A stretch of 64,000 nt of DNA, from positions 124,001-188,000 of the forward strand of contig CAWHCB010000007.1 in assembly GCA_963827905.1 (NCBI GenBank), written 5' to 3'. Below are positions 55,076-63,445 of this stretch, piece after piece. The position numbers and the translations under genes are program-made. The notes beneath the pieces are model-generated. The model made no database searches. It was not told the DNA's origin and saw nothing but the letters and a program-made list of their open reading frames with translations. This DNA is from JACXTP01 sp963827905 (GTDB lineage: Archaea; Thermoplasmatota; Thermoplasmata; Methanomassiliicoccales; UBA472). The number at the start of each line of letters is the position of its first letter. Within the stretch, counting starts at the first letter, position 1.

Positions 55076-56161
55076 ATGAACAGGAATGTTCTGATCGTTA
55101 TCATTGTGGCTGTCCTTCTGATCGCTTCAGGTGGAGCCTACATGCTCCTGACCCAGGACGATGGAGGGGAGGAGAAAACATACGATGTTAGGGTTGGTTA
55201 CCTTGCCGGGGATTTGCACCAATTGGCAAGAGTGGTGGCCATGGATGACAATGTCTCCGGAGGGGAGAACCTCTACGAGCAATATGGTCTGAACATATCC
55301 TCTCCAAGCCCCTATGCCAACGGGGGTTTCGTGATGGACGGTTTCGCTGCTGGTGAGATAGATATTGGTTTCTTGGGAGCCCCACCAGCCATACTAAAGC
55401 GGCTAAATGTCGGTACGGATATTATCGTGATTTCAAAGGTGAACAGTGAAGGTTCCTCGATAGTGGTGAAACCGGGCATAGACAATATCACCGATCTTGT
55501 GGGCAAGACTGTCGCTACCCCAGGAGTATCTTCGATCCAGCACCTCATGTTCCTTGAGGTTTTGGAGGAGAACGGGCTTGTGGCCGTTCAATCGGGCAAC
55601 CCAGGAGGAGAAAATGTAGTGTTCTGGACTCAGATAGCCCCTAAGGACATGAAGGCCGCCCTGCAGACCGATACTGTGCAAGCGGCAGTCGGTTGGGAAC
55701 CCTTCGGATCAGATTCCCTGTTAGATGGGACCGCCGACCTGCTAGATTGGTCCAGCGAGATATGGCCGGACCACCCGTGTTGTGTCGTTGCTGTAAGGAA
55801 GGCATTCGCCGAGGCCAACCCCCAGACTGTTACACAGTTCCTGAAGGCCCATATCGCCGCGAACGAGCTGATAGCTGATTCGGTGGAGCAAGGCGACGGG
55901 GAAGAGTACGACCGCATTTTAGAGCTGGCCATGCAATTCAGCAACCGAAATGAGTCTGTGGTCCTTAGTTCGTTAGAGCACATGAAGCTGTCTTATGACA
56001 TGGGTGGGAATTTCAATGACTATCTGGAAGATTTCACCCAGTCGTACATTGATCTAGGGTTGATCTCCGAGGATAAGCTGGCAGCTGCCGGATACACGAA
56101 CGTTACCACCTTCATCGCGGCATTCGTGGACGACCAATACTTGATAAAGGCGCAGGAGTGA
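55076..56161 (+). CDS. ABC transporter substrate-binding protein, nitrate/sulfonate type
   Basis: A 361-aa binding protein anchored by an N-terminal helix (residues 4-25). It is of the SsuA/TauA/NMT1 kind: 'VGYLAGDLHQLARVVAMDD', 'EIDIGFLGAPPAILKRL', 'SSIVVKPGIDNITDLVGKTVATP'. The ligand could be a sulfonate (including coenzyme M), nitrate or a thiamine precursor; nothing decides between these. It leads a three-gene operon. Confidence 0.88.
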   Translation: MNRNVLIVIIVAVLLIASGGAYMLLTQDDGGEEKTYDVRVGYLAGDLHQLARVVAMDDNVSGGENLYEQYGLNISSPSPYANGGFVMDGFAAGEIDIGFLGAPPAILKRLNVGTDIIVISKVNSEGSSIVVKPGIDNITDLVGKTVATPGVSSIQHLMFLEVLEENGLVAVQSGNPGGENVVFWTQIAPKDMKAALQTDTVQAAVGWEPFGSDSLLDGTADLLDWSSEIWPDHPCCVVAVRKAFAEANPQTVTQFLKAHIAANELIADSVEQGDGEEYDRILELAMQFSNRNESVVLSSLEHMKLSYDMGGNFNDYLEDFTQSYIDLGLISEDKLAAAGYTNVTTFIAAFVDDQYLIKAQE

Positions 56162-56180
56162 AGCAATAAACACTTACATA

Positions 56181-56198
56181 AGGGGGCTTCAGCCCCCT
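56181..56198 (+). terminator. GC-rich stem-loop between binding protein and permease
   Basis: AGGGGGC-TTCA-GCCCCCT forms a perfect 7-bp stem with a 4-base loop, 20 bases after the binding-protein stop. It lacks a following T run. Such stems may stabilise the upstream mRNA or partly stop transcription, so that the binding protein exceeds the permease and ATPase. Confidence 0.55.
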
Positions 56199-56296
56199 CC
56201 AATTTCCAATATTTCGACAAATGAAGTGACCTAAAATTGAAATCGATCACATAGACAAAATATTATTATTGAATCCCTGATAATGGAGGTGTGGCT

Positions 56297-57115
56297 ATGA
56301 AGATCGTTGACCAGGTTAAAAGGAGCATAAAGTCCTGGATAAAGAACGATTCGATTAAGATCGTCTTCGCCATAATTGCCATTGTTGCGTTCATATTCCT
56401 TTGGCATATCGCGTCCCTTTGGTTGGATACACCCTACCTACCTTCGCCACTCTCGGTCTGGGAAGCATTGATCAATTCGTTCCAAGAGCCCGACCCCACC
56501 ACGGGGGTGGACATGTGGCAAAACATCGAGGCTAGCCTATATCGTTTCCTGACTGGGTTCATCTTCGCCTTGGCGATCGCCGTACCATTGGGATTGGTGC
56601 TCGGGTACTCCAAGTACGCAGGATACCTTGGAAACCCGATAGTAGAGATATTCCGTCCTATACCCCCCATAGCCTGGGTACCTTTCTTCTTCGTGGTCCT
56701 AGGAATCGTTTGGGGACCGATTATGGCCATCTTCATGGGCGTTTTCTTCCCGGTACTTTCCAATGTCATTTTCGGGGTGAAGAGCGTTGAACCGCCTCTG
56801 ATCGATGCCGCCCGTACATTAGGGTCCTCTCGAAGCGATATTTTCGCCAAGGTGGTCTTTCCCTATTCCGTACCATTCATGATGACCGGCATCCGGATCG
56901 GTGTAGGCATAGGTTGGATGTGTATCGTGGCAGCAGAGATGATAGGTGCTAAAGGCGGCGGTGTAGGCCTCTACATCTTGAACCAAGCTAACATTGGACG
57001 ATATGACTACATGTTCGCTGGCATGGTTGTGATTGCCATACTCGGCCTATTATCTGTCGAGGTCGCAGGCTATATTGAACGATTTACAGCAAAGAAGATG
57101 GGGGCTAGGAAATGA
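56297..57115 (+). CDS. ABC transporter permease, nitrate/sulfonate type
   Basis: A 272-aa BPD-type permease with about six helices and the EAA-like loop ('DAARTLGSSRSDIFAKVVFP'). The ATG at 56297 has a strong ribosome-binding site (GGAGGTG at about 56285-56291), in contrast to the leaderless starts elsewhere, which fits an internal operon gene. It overlaps the ATPase gene by four bases. Confidence 0.9.
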   Translation: MKIVDQVKRSIKSWIKNDSIKIVFAIIAIVAFIFLWHIASLWLDTPYLPSPLSVWEALINSFQEPDPTTGVDMWQNIEASLYRFLTGFIFALAIAVPLGLVLGYSKYAGYLGNPIVEIFRPIPPIAWVPFFFVVLGIVWGPIMAIFMGVFFPVLSNVIFGVKSVEPPLIDAARTLGSSRSDIFAKVVFPYSVPFMMTGIRIGVGIGWMCIVAAEMIGAKGGGVGLYILNQANIGRYDYMFAGMVVIAILGLLSVEVAGYIERFTAKKMGARK

Positions 57116-57883
57116 TCTTAGAGATCAAAGCCCTGGTCAAAGAGTTCCAAAGGGAGGGGGGTTCGCCTTTAGTAGCACTGAGCTATCTGGACCTAGAGGT
57201 AGAAGAGGGTGAGTTCGTATGTATACTTGGGCCCTCAGGTTGTGGAAAGACCACCATCCTCAGGATGATTGCCGGTTTGGACATGCCCACCTCAGGTGTC
57301 ATCAAATTGAATGGGAAAAAGATCGAGAAGCCTGGTTCTGACCGGGGGATGGTCTTTCAAGATTTCGCGTTGTTCCCTTGGCGGACGGTGCGGAAGAACA
57401 TCGAATTCGGCTTGGAACTGAAGAACATGCCTGCCAAGGAGAAGCAGGTGATCTCCGACAAGTACATTGAGCTGGTAGGACTGAGAGGCTTTGAGAAGTC
57501 CCATCCATATGAGCTGTCTGGTGGCATGAAGCAACGGGTTGGGATAGCAAGGGCCTTAGCGAACAACCCATCCATCTTGTTGATGGACGAACCATTCGGG
57601 GCTTTGGATGCTCAGACCAGGAATCAGATGCAAAAGGAGCTGTTACGCATCTGGAAGGAGACCAGGTAAGACAGTATTGTTCGTCACTCACTCGGTGGAC
57701 GAGGCGGTTTTCCTGGCGGACCGGGTGGCAGTGCTTACGGCCAGACCGAGCAAGATCAAGGAGATATTCACTATTGGTCTGGAGAGGCCACGAGATAGGG
57801 CGGATCCCGAATTCCTCGCCTTGCGCAAACGGATACTGGCAGAGCTCGAGGAAGAGTCCGCCCAAGCCCCAAAGATCGTCTAA
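57112..57883 (+). CDS. ABC transporter ATP-binding protein, nitrate/sulfonate type, with a frameshift
   Basis: Nucleotide-binding subunit of about 256 aa. Walker A 'GPSGCGKTT', Q loop 'MVFQDFALFPWRT', signature 'LSGGMKQRVGIARAL' and Walker B 'ILLMDEPFGALDA' all read in one frame. One extra A near 57664 makes a false stop; removing it gives 'ETGKTVLFVTHSVDEAVFLAD' with the H-loop histidine and ends at 57883. It converges with the next regulator gene, the two stops overlapping. Confidence 0.9.
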
Positions 57884-58401
57884 AGCACCTTTTGGGCGGC
57901 CAGGTCGATGGCCCTCGTCACGCTGTCCTTGGGTATGACCACCTGGACCGGGATCCTCAAGATCTTCTCGATGGTCGGCGCAATTATCGGAGCGCAGACG
58001 ATGGCCAATGCCCCATCTCGCTCCGCCTTCACTGCCGCGATGATCGCCTCCTCCATGGTCGAGGCGGGGTATTCCTTGACGCGGACCACCTTCGTGCCGA
58101 CCTGGAGCAAGCGCTCCTCCATCTTGACCAGGACCGGTTTGGCGGCGATTATGGCGATGAACTCCCCCCCGGGGTAGGTGTCCATCTTCCTGACCGCCTT
58201 TATGACCGCCCTCACGGTCCTCAGGTTCGGCTCCCTCTGGTCTTGAAGTATCTTATAGACCGTGCTCTGGGACAGATCCGTCTTCTGGCAGAACTCCGGG
58301 ACCGATATCTTGAGGTCGTCGTCCAGGATCTTCCTCAGCGCCTCCGCGAAGCCTTCCTCGCTCCTCAATATGCCTGAAACCAGCTCATCAACGAACGTCA
58401 T
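57880..58401 (-). CDS. Archaeal helix-turn-helix regulator (COG1709-like)
   Basis: A 173-aa protein with a Cro-type HTH domain ('ISVPEFCQKTDLSQSTVYKIL') and a C-terminal alpha/beta domain ('GALAIVCAPIIAPTIEKIL'). It resembles a conserved archaeal family of predicted regulators whose ligand is unknown. It precedes nothing obvious on its strand but follows trxB by six bases, so the two are probably co-transcribed. It ends with TAG. Confidence 0.75.
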   Translation of the reverse strand: MTFVDELVSGILRSEEGFAEALRKILDDDLKISVPEFCQKTDLSQSTVYKILQDQREPNLRTVRAVIKAVRKMDTYPGGEFIAIIAAKPVLVKMEERLLQVGTKVVRVKEYPASTMEEAIIAAVKAERDGALAIVCAPIIAPTIEKILRIPVQVVIPKDSVTRAIDLAAQKVL

Positions 58402-58407
58402 GATGCT

Positions 58408-59304
58408 CTACTCCTTTTCCCTGCGAACGTAACTGGCAGCCGAAAGCCCGGCCACGCATCCTTCGCCCACCGCCTTGGCGAGCTGCCACGGCAGTCCGGT
58501 GATGTCCCCGCAGGCGAAGACGCCCTCCGCCTCGGTCCGGAACTCCTTGTCCACTGGAATGTTGCCTGAATCATCGGGCAGGATGCCCAGGTCCATGGCG
58601 AGCTCGGCCGCGCCCTTCGCGCCCATCTCGATGAAGACACCTTCTGTCTCGAGGACCCTTCCATCGGTGAGCTCAACCGCTTTGACCGTCTTCTCCCCAA
58701 TGATCCTCTTAGGCCTAGCCCCTTCCACCACCTCGATCGGTATGGCCTTGACCTTGTCCATAAGCTCGGGGCTGGCTTTGTTGCGCTCCATCACCCAATA
58801 TACCTTGCTTGCGTACTCTTTGAGCAACAGGGCCGACACCGCCGCCGCGCTCCCATCGCCGACCACCACCACAGGTTTCTTCTTGAAGAAACCCGCATCG
58901 CAGTTGGCGCAATAGGAGACGCCCAGTCCGTGGTACTCCTTCTCCCCTTCCACGTTGAGCTTGTTACGCGTTATGCCCATGGCCAGTATGACCGCCTTTC
59001 CACGAACCTCCTTCATGGCGTCCGTTCGGGCCAGGAAGATCTGGTCCACCTTCTCCAGGCCAATGACCTCCTCGTTGAGGAAGACCACGCCGAAGTTCTT
59101 CGCGCTCTCGATGCTGGTCCGGAGGATGTCCGCCCCCGACACCTTGCCGAACCCAAAATAGTTCTCGATGTGGGCCTTCATCAGGGCCGAGCCTTCCGGT
59201 CGTCCGATGACCACGACGCTGACCTTCTTCCTGGCGGCATGGATGGCGGCCTGGACGCCCGCCGCCCCGCTCCCAATTATGATGACATCTGTCTCCATAG
59301 GCAT
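58408..59304 (-). CDS. trxB: Thioredoxin reductase-like flavoprotein
   Basis: A 298-aa FAD enzyme. FAD motif 'IIGSGAAGVQAAIHAARK', redox pair in 'YCANCDAGFF', and the C-terminal 'VFACGDITGLPWQLAKAVGEG'. The second nucleotide site reads 'VVVGDGSAAAVSALLL' followed by 'VMERNKASPE' in place of the usual HRRxxxR that binds NADPH, so another donor, such as reduced F420, is possible. I start at 59304; an ATG at 59298 is in frame. It is on the same strand as and downstream of thioredoxin. Confidence 0.88.
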   Translation of the reverse strand: MPMETDVIIIGSGAAGVQAAIHAARKKVSVVVIGRPEGSALMKAHIENYFGFGKVSGADILRTSIESAKNFGVVFLNEEVIGLEKVDQIFLARTDAMKEVRGKAVILAMGITRNKLNVEGEKEYHGLGVSYCANCDAGFFKKKPVVVVGDGSAAAVSALLLKEYASKVYWVMERNKASPELMDKVKAIPIEVVEGARPKRIIGEKTVKAVELTDGRVLETEGVFIEMGAKGAAELAMDLGILPDDSGNIPVDKEFRTEAEGVFACGDITGLPWQLAKAVGEGCVAGLSAASYVRREKE

Positions 59305-59375
59305 GATCGAGGTAATCAATCCCTTTCCGCCTAGATATTGTTTGGCCTGATGATGTAAAACGAGTACGAAAGGAT

Positions 59376-59396
59376 AAAAAAAGGCGCTGGTGCGCC
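59376..59396 (-). terminator. Hairpin terminator of thioredoxin
   Basis: On the minus strand, GGCGC-ACCA-GCGCC forms a 5-bp GC stem followed directly by seven T residues, 10 bases past the thioredoxin stop. It looks like a factor-independent terminator and separates thioredoxin from trxB. Confidence 0.6.
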
Positions 59397-59406
59397 CCAC
59401 CTCAGG

Positions 59407-59817
59407 TCAGAGGTGCTTCTCGAACTTGGTCTTCATGAACTCTTTGGTCCCAGCACCGACGACGCGGTCCACGAACTCCCCGTTCTTGAAGAGCAGCAAC
59501 GTGGGGATGGCGGAAATGTTGAAGCGCATGGGGACCCCCTCATTCTCGTCGGTGTTCAACTTGCCGAAGGCTACCTTTCCCGCCATCTCCTTGGCGAGCT
59601 CCTCGATCTTCGGGGCCACGGCACGGCAAGGGCCACACCAGGGGGCCCAGCAGTCGATTACCACCAACATGTTCTGTTTTACGAACTGGTCAAAGGTCTT
59701 GTCCGTGATCTCCTGAACGCTTCCTGCCAATTTGCTCACATCCTTTTTTTGAGTCTCTACGCTCAACGCCTCGAGCTTCTTCCTGCGTATCAAAGCCAGC
59801 TCTTCGTCCTCACCCAT
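59407..59817 (-). CDS. trxA: Thioredoxin with N-terminal extension
   Basis: A 136-aa protein. The thioredoxin fold (residues about 35-136) has the active site 'WCGPC' and the cis-proline 'SAIPTLLLF'. Ahead of it is a charged helical extension of about 35 residues ('EDEELALIRRKKLEAL'), absent from most thioredoxins. It is upstream of the thioredoxin reductase gene. Confidence 0.93.
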   Translation of the reverse strand: MGEDEELALIRRKKLEALSVETQKKDVSKLAGSVQEITDKTFDQFVKQNMLVVIDCWAPWCGPCRAVAPKIEELAKEMAGKVAFGKLNTDENEGVPMRFNISAIPTLLLFKNGEFVDRVVGAGTKEFMKTKFEKHL

Positions 59818-60045
59818 CGGCTCACCAATCGGTTGTGCGTTGCAATATCAAAACCGTTAGCCTCCTCGGTTTTATATAATTTTCCTAAGGATTCTCCCGG
59901 TATTGCGATGGGAAGGATGGAAACGGCCTTCCGATAAAGGATGGCCTCACAACCTCCTCCCCCTATGCGGAACCTGTGTTGGGTCGCCAGCCATATAAGA
60001 AGGTTTTTTAATATTGTTCGAGCATATCCTGCTCGAGGGGACAGG

Positions 60046-60333
60046 ATGCTCGAGGAAGCCACTGAGCTTATCGGATTGCAAGTCTACACGCCCAACGGCA
60101 TATTTCTGGGCAGCGTGAACAACCTAGTGATCGACCTAGAGAACAAGAAGGTGGACGGCATGTTCATCAACGAGACCAACCCGTTGCTGGTCGAGGGTTC
60201 TAAGGCTGTCAACGTGCCATACCGCTGGATCCAGGCGGTCGGGGACGTCATCGTCCTGAAGTACTTCCCTAAGCGGGTCACCGCCGTCAAGAAGACCAAG
60301 GCGCCCGCCAAGATCGAGGACTCGGCCGAGTGA
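60046..60333 (+). CDS. PRC-barrel domain protein
   Basis: A 95-aa single PRC-barrel ('IGLQVYTPNGIFLGSVNNLVID') with a Lys/Ala-rich tail. It is the second PRC-barrel gene in the window. I start at the ATG at 60046, preceded by GAGGGGACAGG as a plausible ribosome-binding site; the longer frame from 59941 adds an unlikely N terminus. A TATA-like TTTTTTAATATTG lies about 60004-60016. Confidence 0.85.
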   Translation: MLEEATELIGLQVYTPNGIFLGSVNNLVIDLENKKVDGMFINETNPLLVEGSKAVNVPYRWIQAVGDVIVLKYFPKRVTAVKKTKAPAKIEDSAE

Positions 60334-60373
60334 GGCCGCACCTCATCCTTTTTTCATCCAACGGACCAGGTGG

Positions 60374-60877
60374 ATGCCGATGGCCTCGAGGAAGATCTTC
60401 GTAGACCCATCGGCGGTGGTTTTGGGAGAGGTCGTCCTTGCCGATGGCGTAAGCATTTGGCCTTGCGCCGTCGTCAGAGGCGACACGAACCGCATCGAGA
60501 TAGGCGAGAACAGCAACGTCCAGGACACCGCGGTAATCCACGTCAGCCCGGACTACCCGACATTGATCGGCAAGGACACCACGGTCGGCCATGGGGCGGT
60601 CATCAATGGCGCCACCATCGGGGACAACTGCATCATCGGCATCAACAGCACGGTGCTGGACGGGTCGGTGATCGGGGACGAATGTCTGGTGGCCGCGAAC
60701 GCCGTGGTGACGCCCAGGACGGTGGTCCCGCCGCGCTCGGTGGTGATGGGCGTTCCTGGCAAGGTGGTGCGGACCAATGACAGCACGGTGCTGGAGTACG
60801 CGCAACGCTCCTCGGTCAGCTATCAGGCCTTGAGGGACGAGCACATCAGCGGGAAACATAAGAGGCACACTTTTTGA
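60374..60877 (+). CDS. Gamma-carbonic-anhydrase-like hexapeptide-repeat protein
   Basis: A 167-aa left-handed beta-helix protein of the YrdA/gamma-CA family. Histidines expected to bind zinc occur in 'AVIHVSP' and 'VGHGAVING', and 'VVRGDTNRIEIGENSNVQD' is typical. Catalytic residues for CO2 hydration are only partly evident, so the activity is unproven. Its 3' end overlaps the convergent HD gene by about 32 bases. Confidence 0.82.
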   Translation: MPMASRKIFVDPSAVVLGEVVLADGVSIWPCAVVRGDTNRIEIGENSNVQDTAVIHVSPDYPTLIGKDTTVGHGAVINGATIGDNCIIGINSTVLDGSVIGDECLVAANAVVTPRTVVPPRSVVMGVPGKVVRTNDSTVLEYAQRSSVSYQALRDEHISGKHKRHTF

Positions 60878-61432
60878 TGGCCTTCTTCCGGACGTCAAGG
60901 TCCTCTAGGAGAATGTCCAGGTCCTTGCCGCACTTCTCGGATAGCTCGCGGTGCATCGTGGCCATCCGTCCAGCCGTGACCAGATAACCACGCGCCTCAA
61001 GTTCTTCCAGCGCCTCCTGCAGGGTCATGATTTCAGAATCGCCCACTAGGTTGTCGCTGTGACAGACGATCTTCTCCTCCAGGCTCAATGGCATGTACTC
61101 TCCCGGGAGGCAGGCCGAGGCCCACCGCCTCCTCGTTCGTCAGCCCGGCGGCGACATGGCGGGAGATGATGCGGACCACCTCCTCGGGCAAGACCTCGGC
61201 CCCTGGCAATGGCCACCCCTTCGGAGACGTGCCCGATGCCATGGGTGGAGGACCGTCCGATGTCATGGAGCCAGGAGCCGGCGTTGACCAGCTCCTGATC
61301 GGCGCCGCAGCATCGGGCGATGGCCATGGCCACTTGGTTGACGGTGCAGCAATGGCGCACCACCTTGTCCGAGCATCCCTCGGCCCGGAGCAGCTCCAAG
61401 CATGCCTTCTCATCGGGGAGTCTCGACGACAT
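60846..61432 (-). CDS. HD-domain hydrolase (TIGR00295-like), with frameshifts
   Basis: About 194 aa when restored. HD-type metal residues appear in 'VRHCCTVNQVAMAIA' and 'AGSWLHDIGRSSTHG', then 'ISRHVAAGLTNEEAV', and after a second break 'MPLSLEEKIVCHSDNLVG'. Indels lie near 61200 and 61097. This archaeal HDIG family is uncharacterised. It starts 23 bases inside the end of trm56 on the same strand, which suggests coupling. Confidence 0.82.
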
Positions 61433-61940
61433 TCTTACCCCTCGCGCATGGGACGACCTTGATCTTGCCGCCCTGGAAATCGGCCTGCCCTAGGGCGTTG
61501 CCCCTCCCCAATCGGTCCAGCAATATGGCCAAGGCCGCCACCTCCGAATGGGGTTGGTTGCCCACCGCCACATTGAAGTCCGCCGCCTGATAGACCTCGG
61601 GGGGGACCTTCTCCGCCCCGACCACGATGAGCAGGTCCGATGTGTTAGGTATCCGGGGCACGACCTCGTCCACCGGAAGCCCGTACATGGTCAGATGGAC
61701 TATCTTTCCCTTCTCGGCGAACTCCTTCAGCAGCTTGTGCCATTGCACGCCGCTCTTGATCTGGAAGTCCCCACCGAACCGCTGCACCACGTCGTTGACG
61801 CTCTCCTCCAGACCGGTGTCCTTGGTGGAGACGAAAATGCCCTTGGCACCGAAGGCCCGGGCCGTCAACGCCACATGGGTGGTGATGCGCTTGTCCCGTT
61901 CCGGGCGATGGCCCAATCTTAGGATCCATATCTCAGGCAT
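61410..61940 (-). CDS. trm56: tRNA (cytidine-2'-O)-methyltransferase Trm56
   Basis: SPOUT-family enzyme that methylates the ribose of C56 in archaeal tRNA, 176 aa. Starts 'MPEIWILRLGHRPERDKR', with the SAM knot motifs 'NTSDLLIVVGAEKVPPEVY' and 'FNVAVGNQPHSEVAALA'. The ATG at 61940 gives the family N terminus; a start at 61949 adds three residues. Trm56 is found in nearly all archaea and serves as a lineage check. Confidence 0.94.
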   Translation of the reverse strand: MPEIWILRLGHRPERDKRITTHVALTARAFGAKGIFVSTKDTGLEESVNDVVQRFGGDFQIKSGVQWHKLLKEFAEKGKIVHLTMYGLPVDEVVPRIPNTSDLLIVVGAEKVPPEVYQAADFNVAVGNQPHSEVAALAILLDRLGRGNALGQADFQGGKIKVVPCARGKNVVETPR

Positions 61941-61955
61941 CAGGACCACTGGAGA

Positions 61956-62453
61956 TCATTCTTTTACCCGCTCAAGGCGGTGTCCGCGATAATCCAAGCG
62001 CACCGAGCGCTTCACCAAGCTCTTGAGCATGGTCGAGGTCAGCCCCAGGCTCTCCGCCACATCGCCAGCGAACTTCCCGTCCTTGCCCACCTGGTCCAGG
62101 ATCTTCGTCTCTATGTCATCGAAGTCCTCCTCGGGCATCATGGCCACGGACAGGACGTCGCTGATCTCGTACACTGGCCAAGAGGCGTTTATGTGGAATG
62201 AGTTGTAATAGGTATGATAGGCCTTCACCGGTCGGTTGTCCCCCGAGGGTTGCCAACGGGTCTCAACCAGCTTCATCTTCTCGAAGAACTTCAAGGCCTC
62301 GCGGCCTTCTGGCCCGTACTTGTCCTCGATCTCCTTCAGGGTCTTCCATTCCACGGTGACCTCCTTGAGGACGTCCCTTTTTACGGGCGTATCAACGGCT
62401 CTGAGCATAGGCACTAACTCAGACGGCTCGTTGATCACCTTTATCTTGTTCAT
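61956..62453 (-). CDS. Winged-helix transcriptional regulator (ArsR-like)
   Basis: A 165-aa protein with an N-terminal winged-helix region ('VKRDVLKEVTVEWKTLKEIEDKYG') and a second HTH-like segment near the C terminus ('FAGDVAESLGLTSTMLKSLVKR'). A TATA element (TTTATATTC, about 62474-62482 on the minus strand) is well placed for a leaderless start. It is 15 bases upstream of trm56. Target unknown. Confidence 0.72.
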   Translation of the reverse strand: MNKIKVINEPSELVPMLRAVDTPVKRDVLKEVTVEWKTLKEIEDKYGPEGREALKFFEKMKLVETRWQPSGDNRPVKAYHTYYNSFHINASWPVYEISDVLSVAMMPEEDFDDIETKILDQVGKDGKFAGDVAESLGLTSTMLKSLVKRSVRLDYRGHRLERVKE

Positions 62454-62634
62454 TATCTTAGTTAATTGGTATTTTGAATATAAATAAATGAGTTATTACC
62501 AAACCACTGGTATAATATTCTTGTCCAGCGAGGCGTACGCAATCTTTTTTCAATATTGATAATGTTAATTTTTTGTCGTGGAGACCGCAATAGGTTCCAT
62601 TAAAATTAAATTCCTGTTCCCTGTTCCGGAGTCG

Positions 62635-62778
62635 ATGAAGATCGCCTATCAGTGCTTGACCTGCGGCAAGAAGCACGACTCTCAGGACCAGGCGGAGAAG
62701 TGCCACGATGGTCCCACCCAGGCCTTCGAGCAGGGTGTCACCAGGTTCAGCAAGAAGAAGGGACTGATCGGCAACTGA
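62635..62778 (+). CDS. Small zinc-finger-like protein
   Basis: A 47-aa protein with 'CLTCGKKHDSQDQAEKCH', a CxxC...CH zinc-binding pattern, and a Lys-rich tail. Start taken at 62635 ('MKIAYQC'); the upstream reading from 62578 overlaps the AT-rich promoter. It is between divergent regulator and membrane genes, with its own TATA-like AATTAAA at about 62603-62609. Confidence 0.55.
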   Translation: MKIAYQCLTCGKKHDSQDQAEKCHDGPTQAFEQGVTRFSKKKGLIGN

Positions 62779-62824
62779 GCTTTGCCCGTTCCATTTTTTT
62801 AACGCTCAGGCTAGGTCTAACCTT

Positions 62825-63424
62825 TCAGAACAGGTCCACCAGTGTGAACCAGGCGGCGATGGTGACGCAGGGCAGCACCATCATGGTAAGATCGTCGTCC
62901 AAGCGCCACAGCCGCACCCCCTCGATGAATATCGCCATCAGCGTGGCCGCCACCGCCGCCACCAGGACCGTGCCGGTGAGGCCCATGAATATCGTTAGGA
63001 TGACCAGCACTATGGCGAAGTAGATGGTCAAGGGAACGACCGGATACAGTGTGCTGCCATTGCGGCGCAGCTCGCCGATGAGCGGGTCCACCCAGGCCAT
63101 GCCGCACAAGGCTGGCGCGGTGTACTCGATGGGGAAGGCGAGGAAGCACATGAAAATCCCGGTCAACGCCCAGGTCATGGCGCTGATGCGGTGATACTCA
63201 TACTCCCGGAAGCCGACGATCTTGGGTTGGTCCTGTGGCCTGAGCATACGGATCAGCTCATAGGACCAAAAGAGGATGAGCAGACCGATGAGGGCGGTGC
63301 TCTTCTCCGGCCCCCAGGACCAAAGCTTCTCTGGCAACCAATAGTAGATGAGGAAGATCGGCGAGCTCATGTGCACTATCCTCCTCAACCAATGGTCGTC
63401 TATCATGCGGAACAGGAACACCAT
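62825..63424 (-). CDS. Polytopic membrane protein, possibly polyprenol/diacylglycerol kinase-like
   Basis: A 199-aa protein with about six helices. The N terminus 'LRRIVHMSSPIFLIYYWLP' resembles the start of dolichol kinase and phosphatidate cytidylyltransferase-like proteins. The C-terminal half repeats short hydrophobic segments. The catalytic motif is not clear enough to name. It is followed on the same strand by another membrane gene upstream. Confidence 0.6.
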   Translation of the reverse strand: MVFLFRMIDDHWLRRIVHMSSPIFLIYYWLPEKLWSWGPEKSTALIGLLILFWSYELIRMLRPQDQPKIVGFREYEYHRISAMTWALTGIFMCFLAFPIEYTAPALCGMAWVDPLIGELRRNGSTLYPVVPLTIYFAIVLVILTIFMGLTGTVLVAAVAATLMAIFIEGVRLWRLDDDLTMMVLPCVTIAAWFTLVDLF

Positions 63425-63445
63425 GACCCGTTCTTAGCCTTTATC

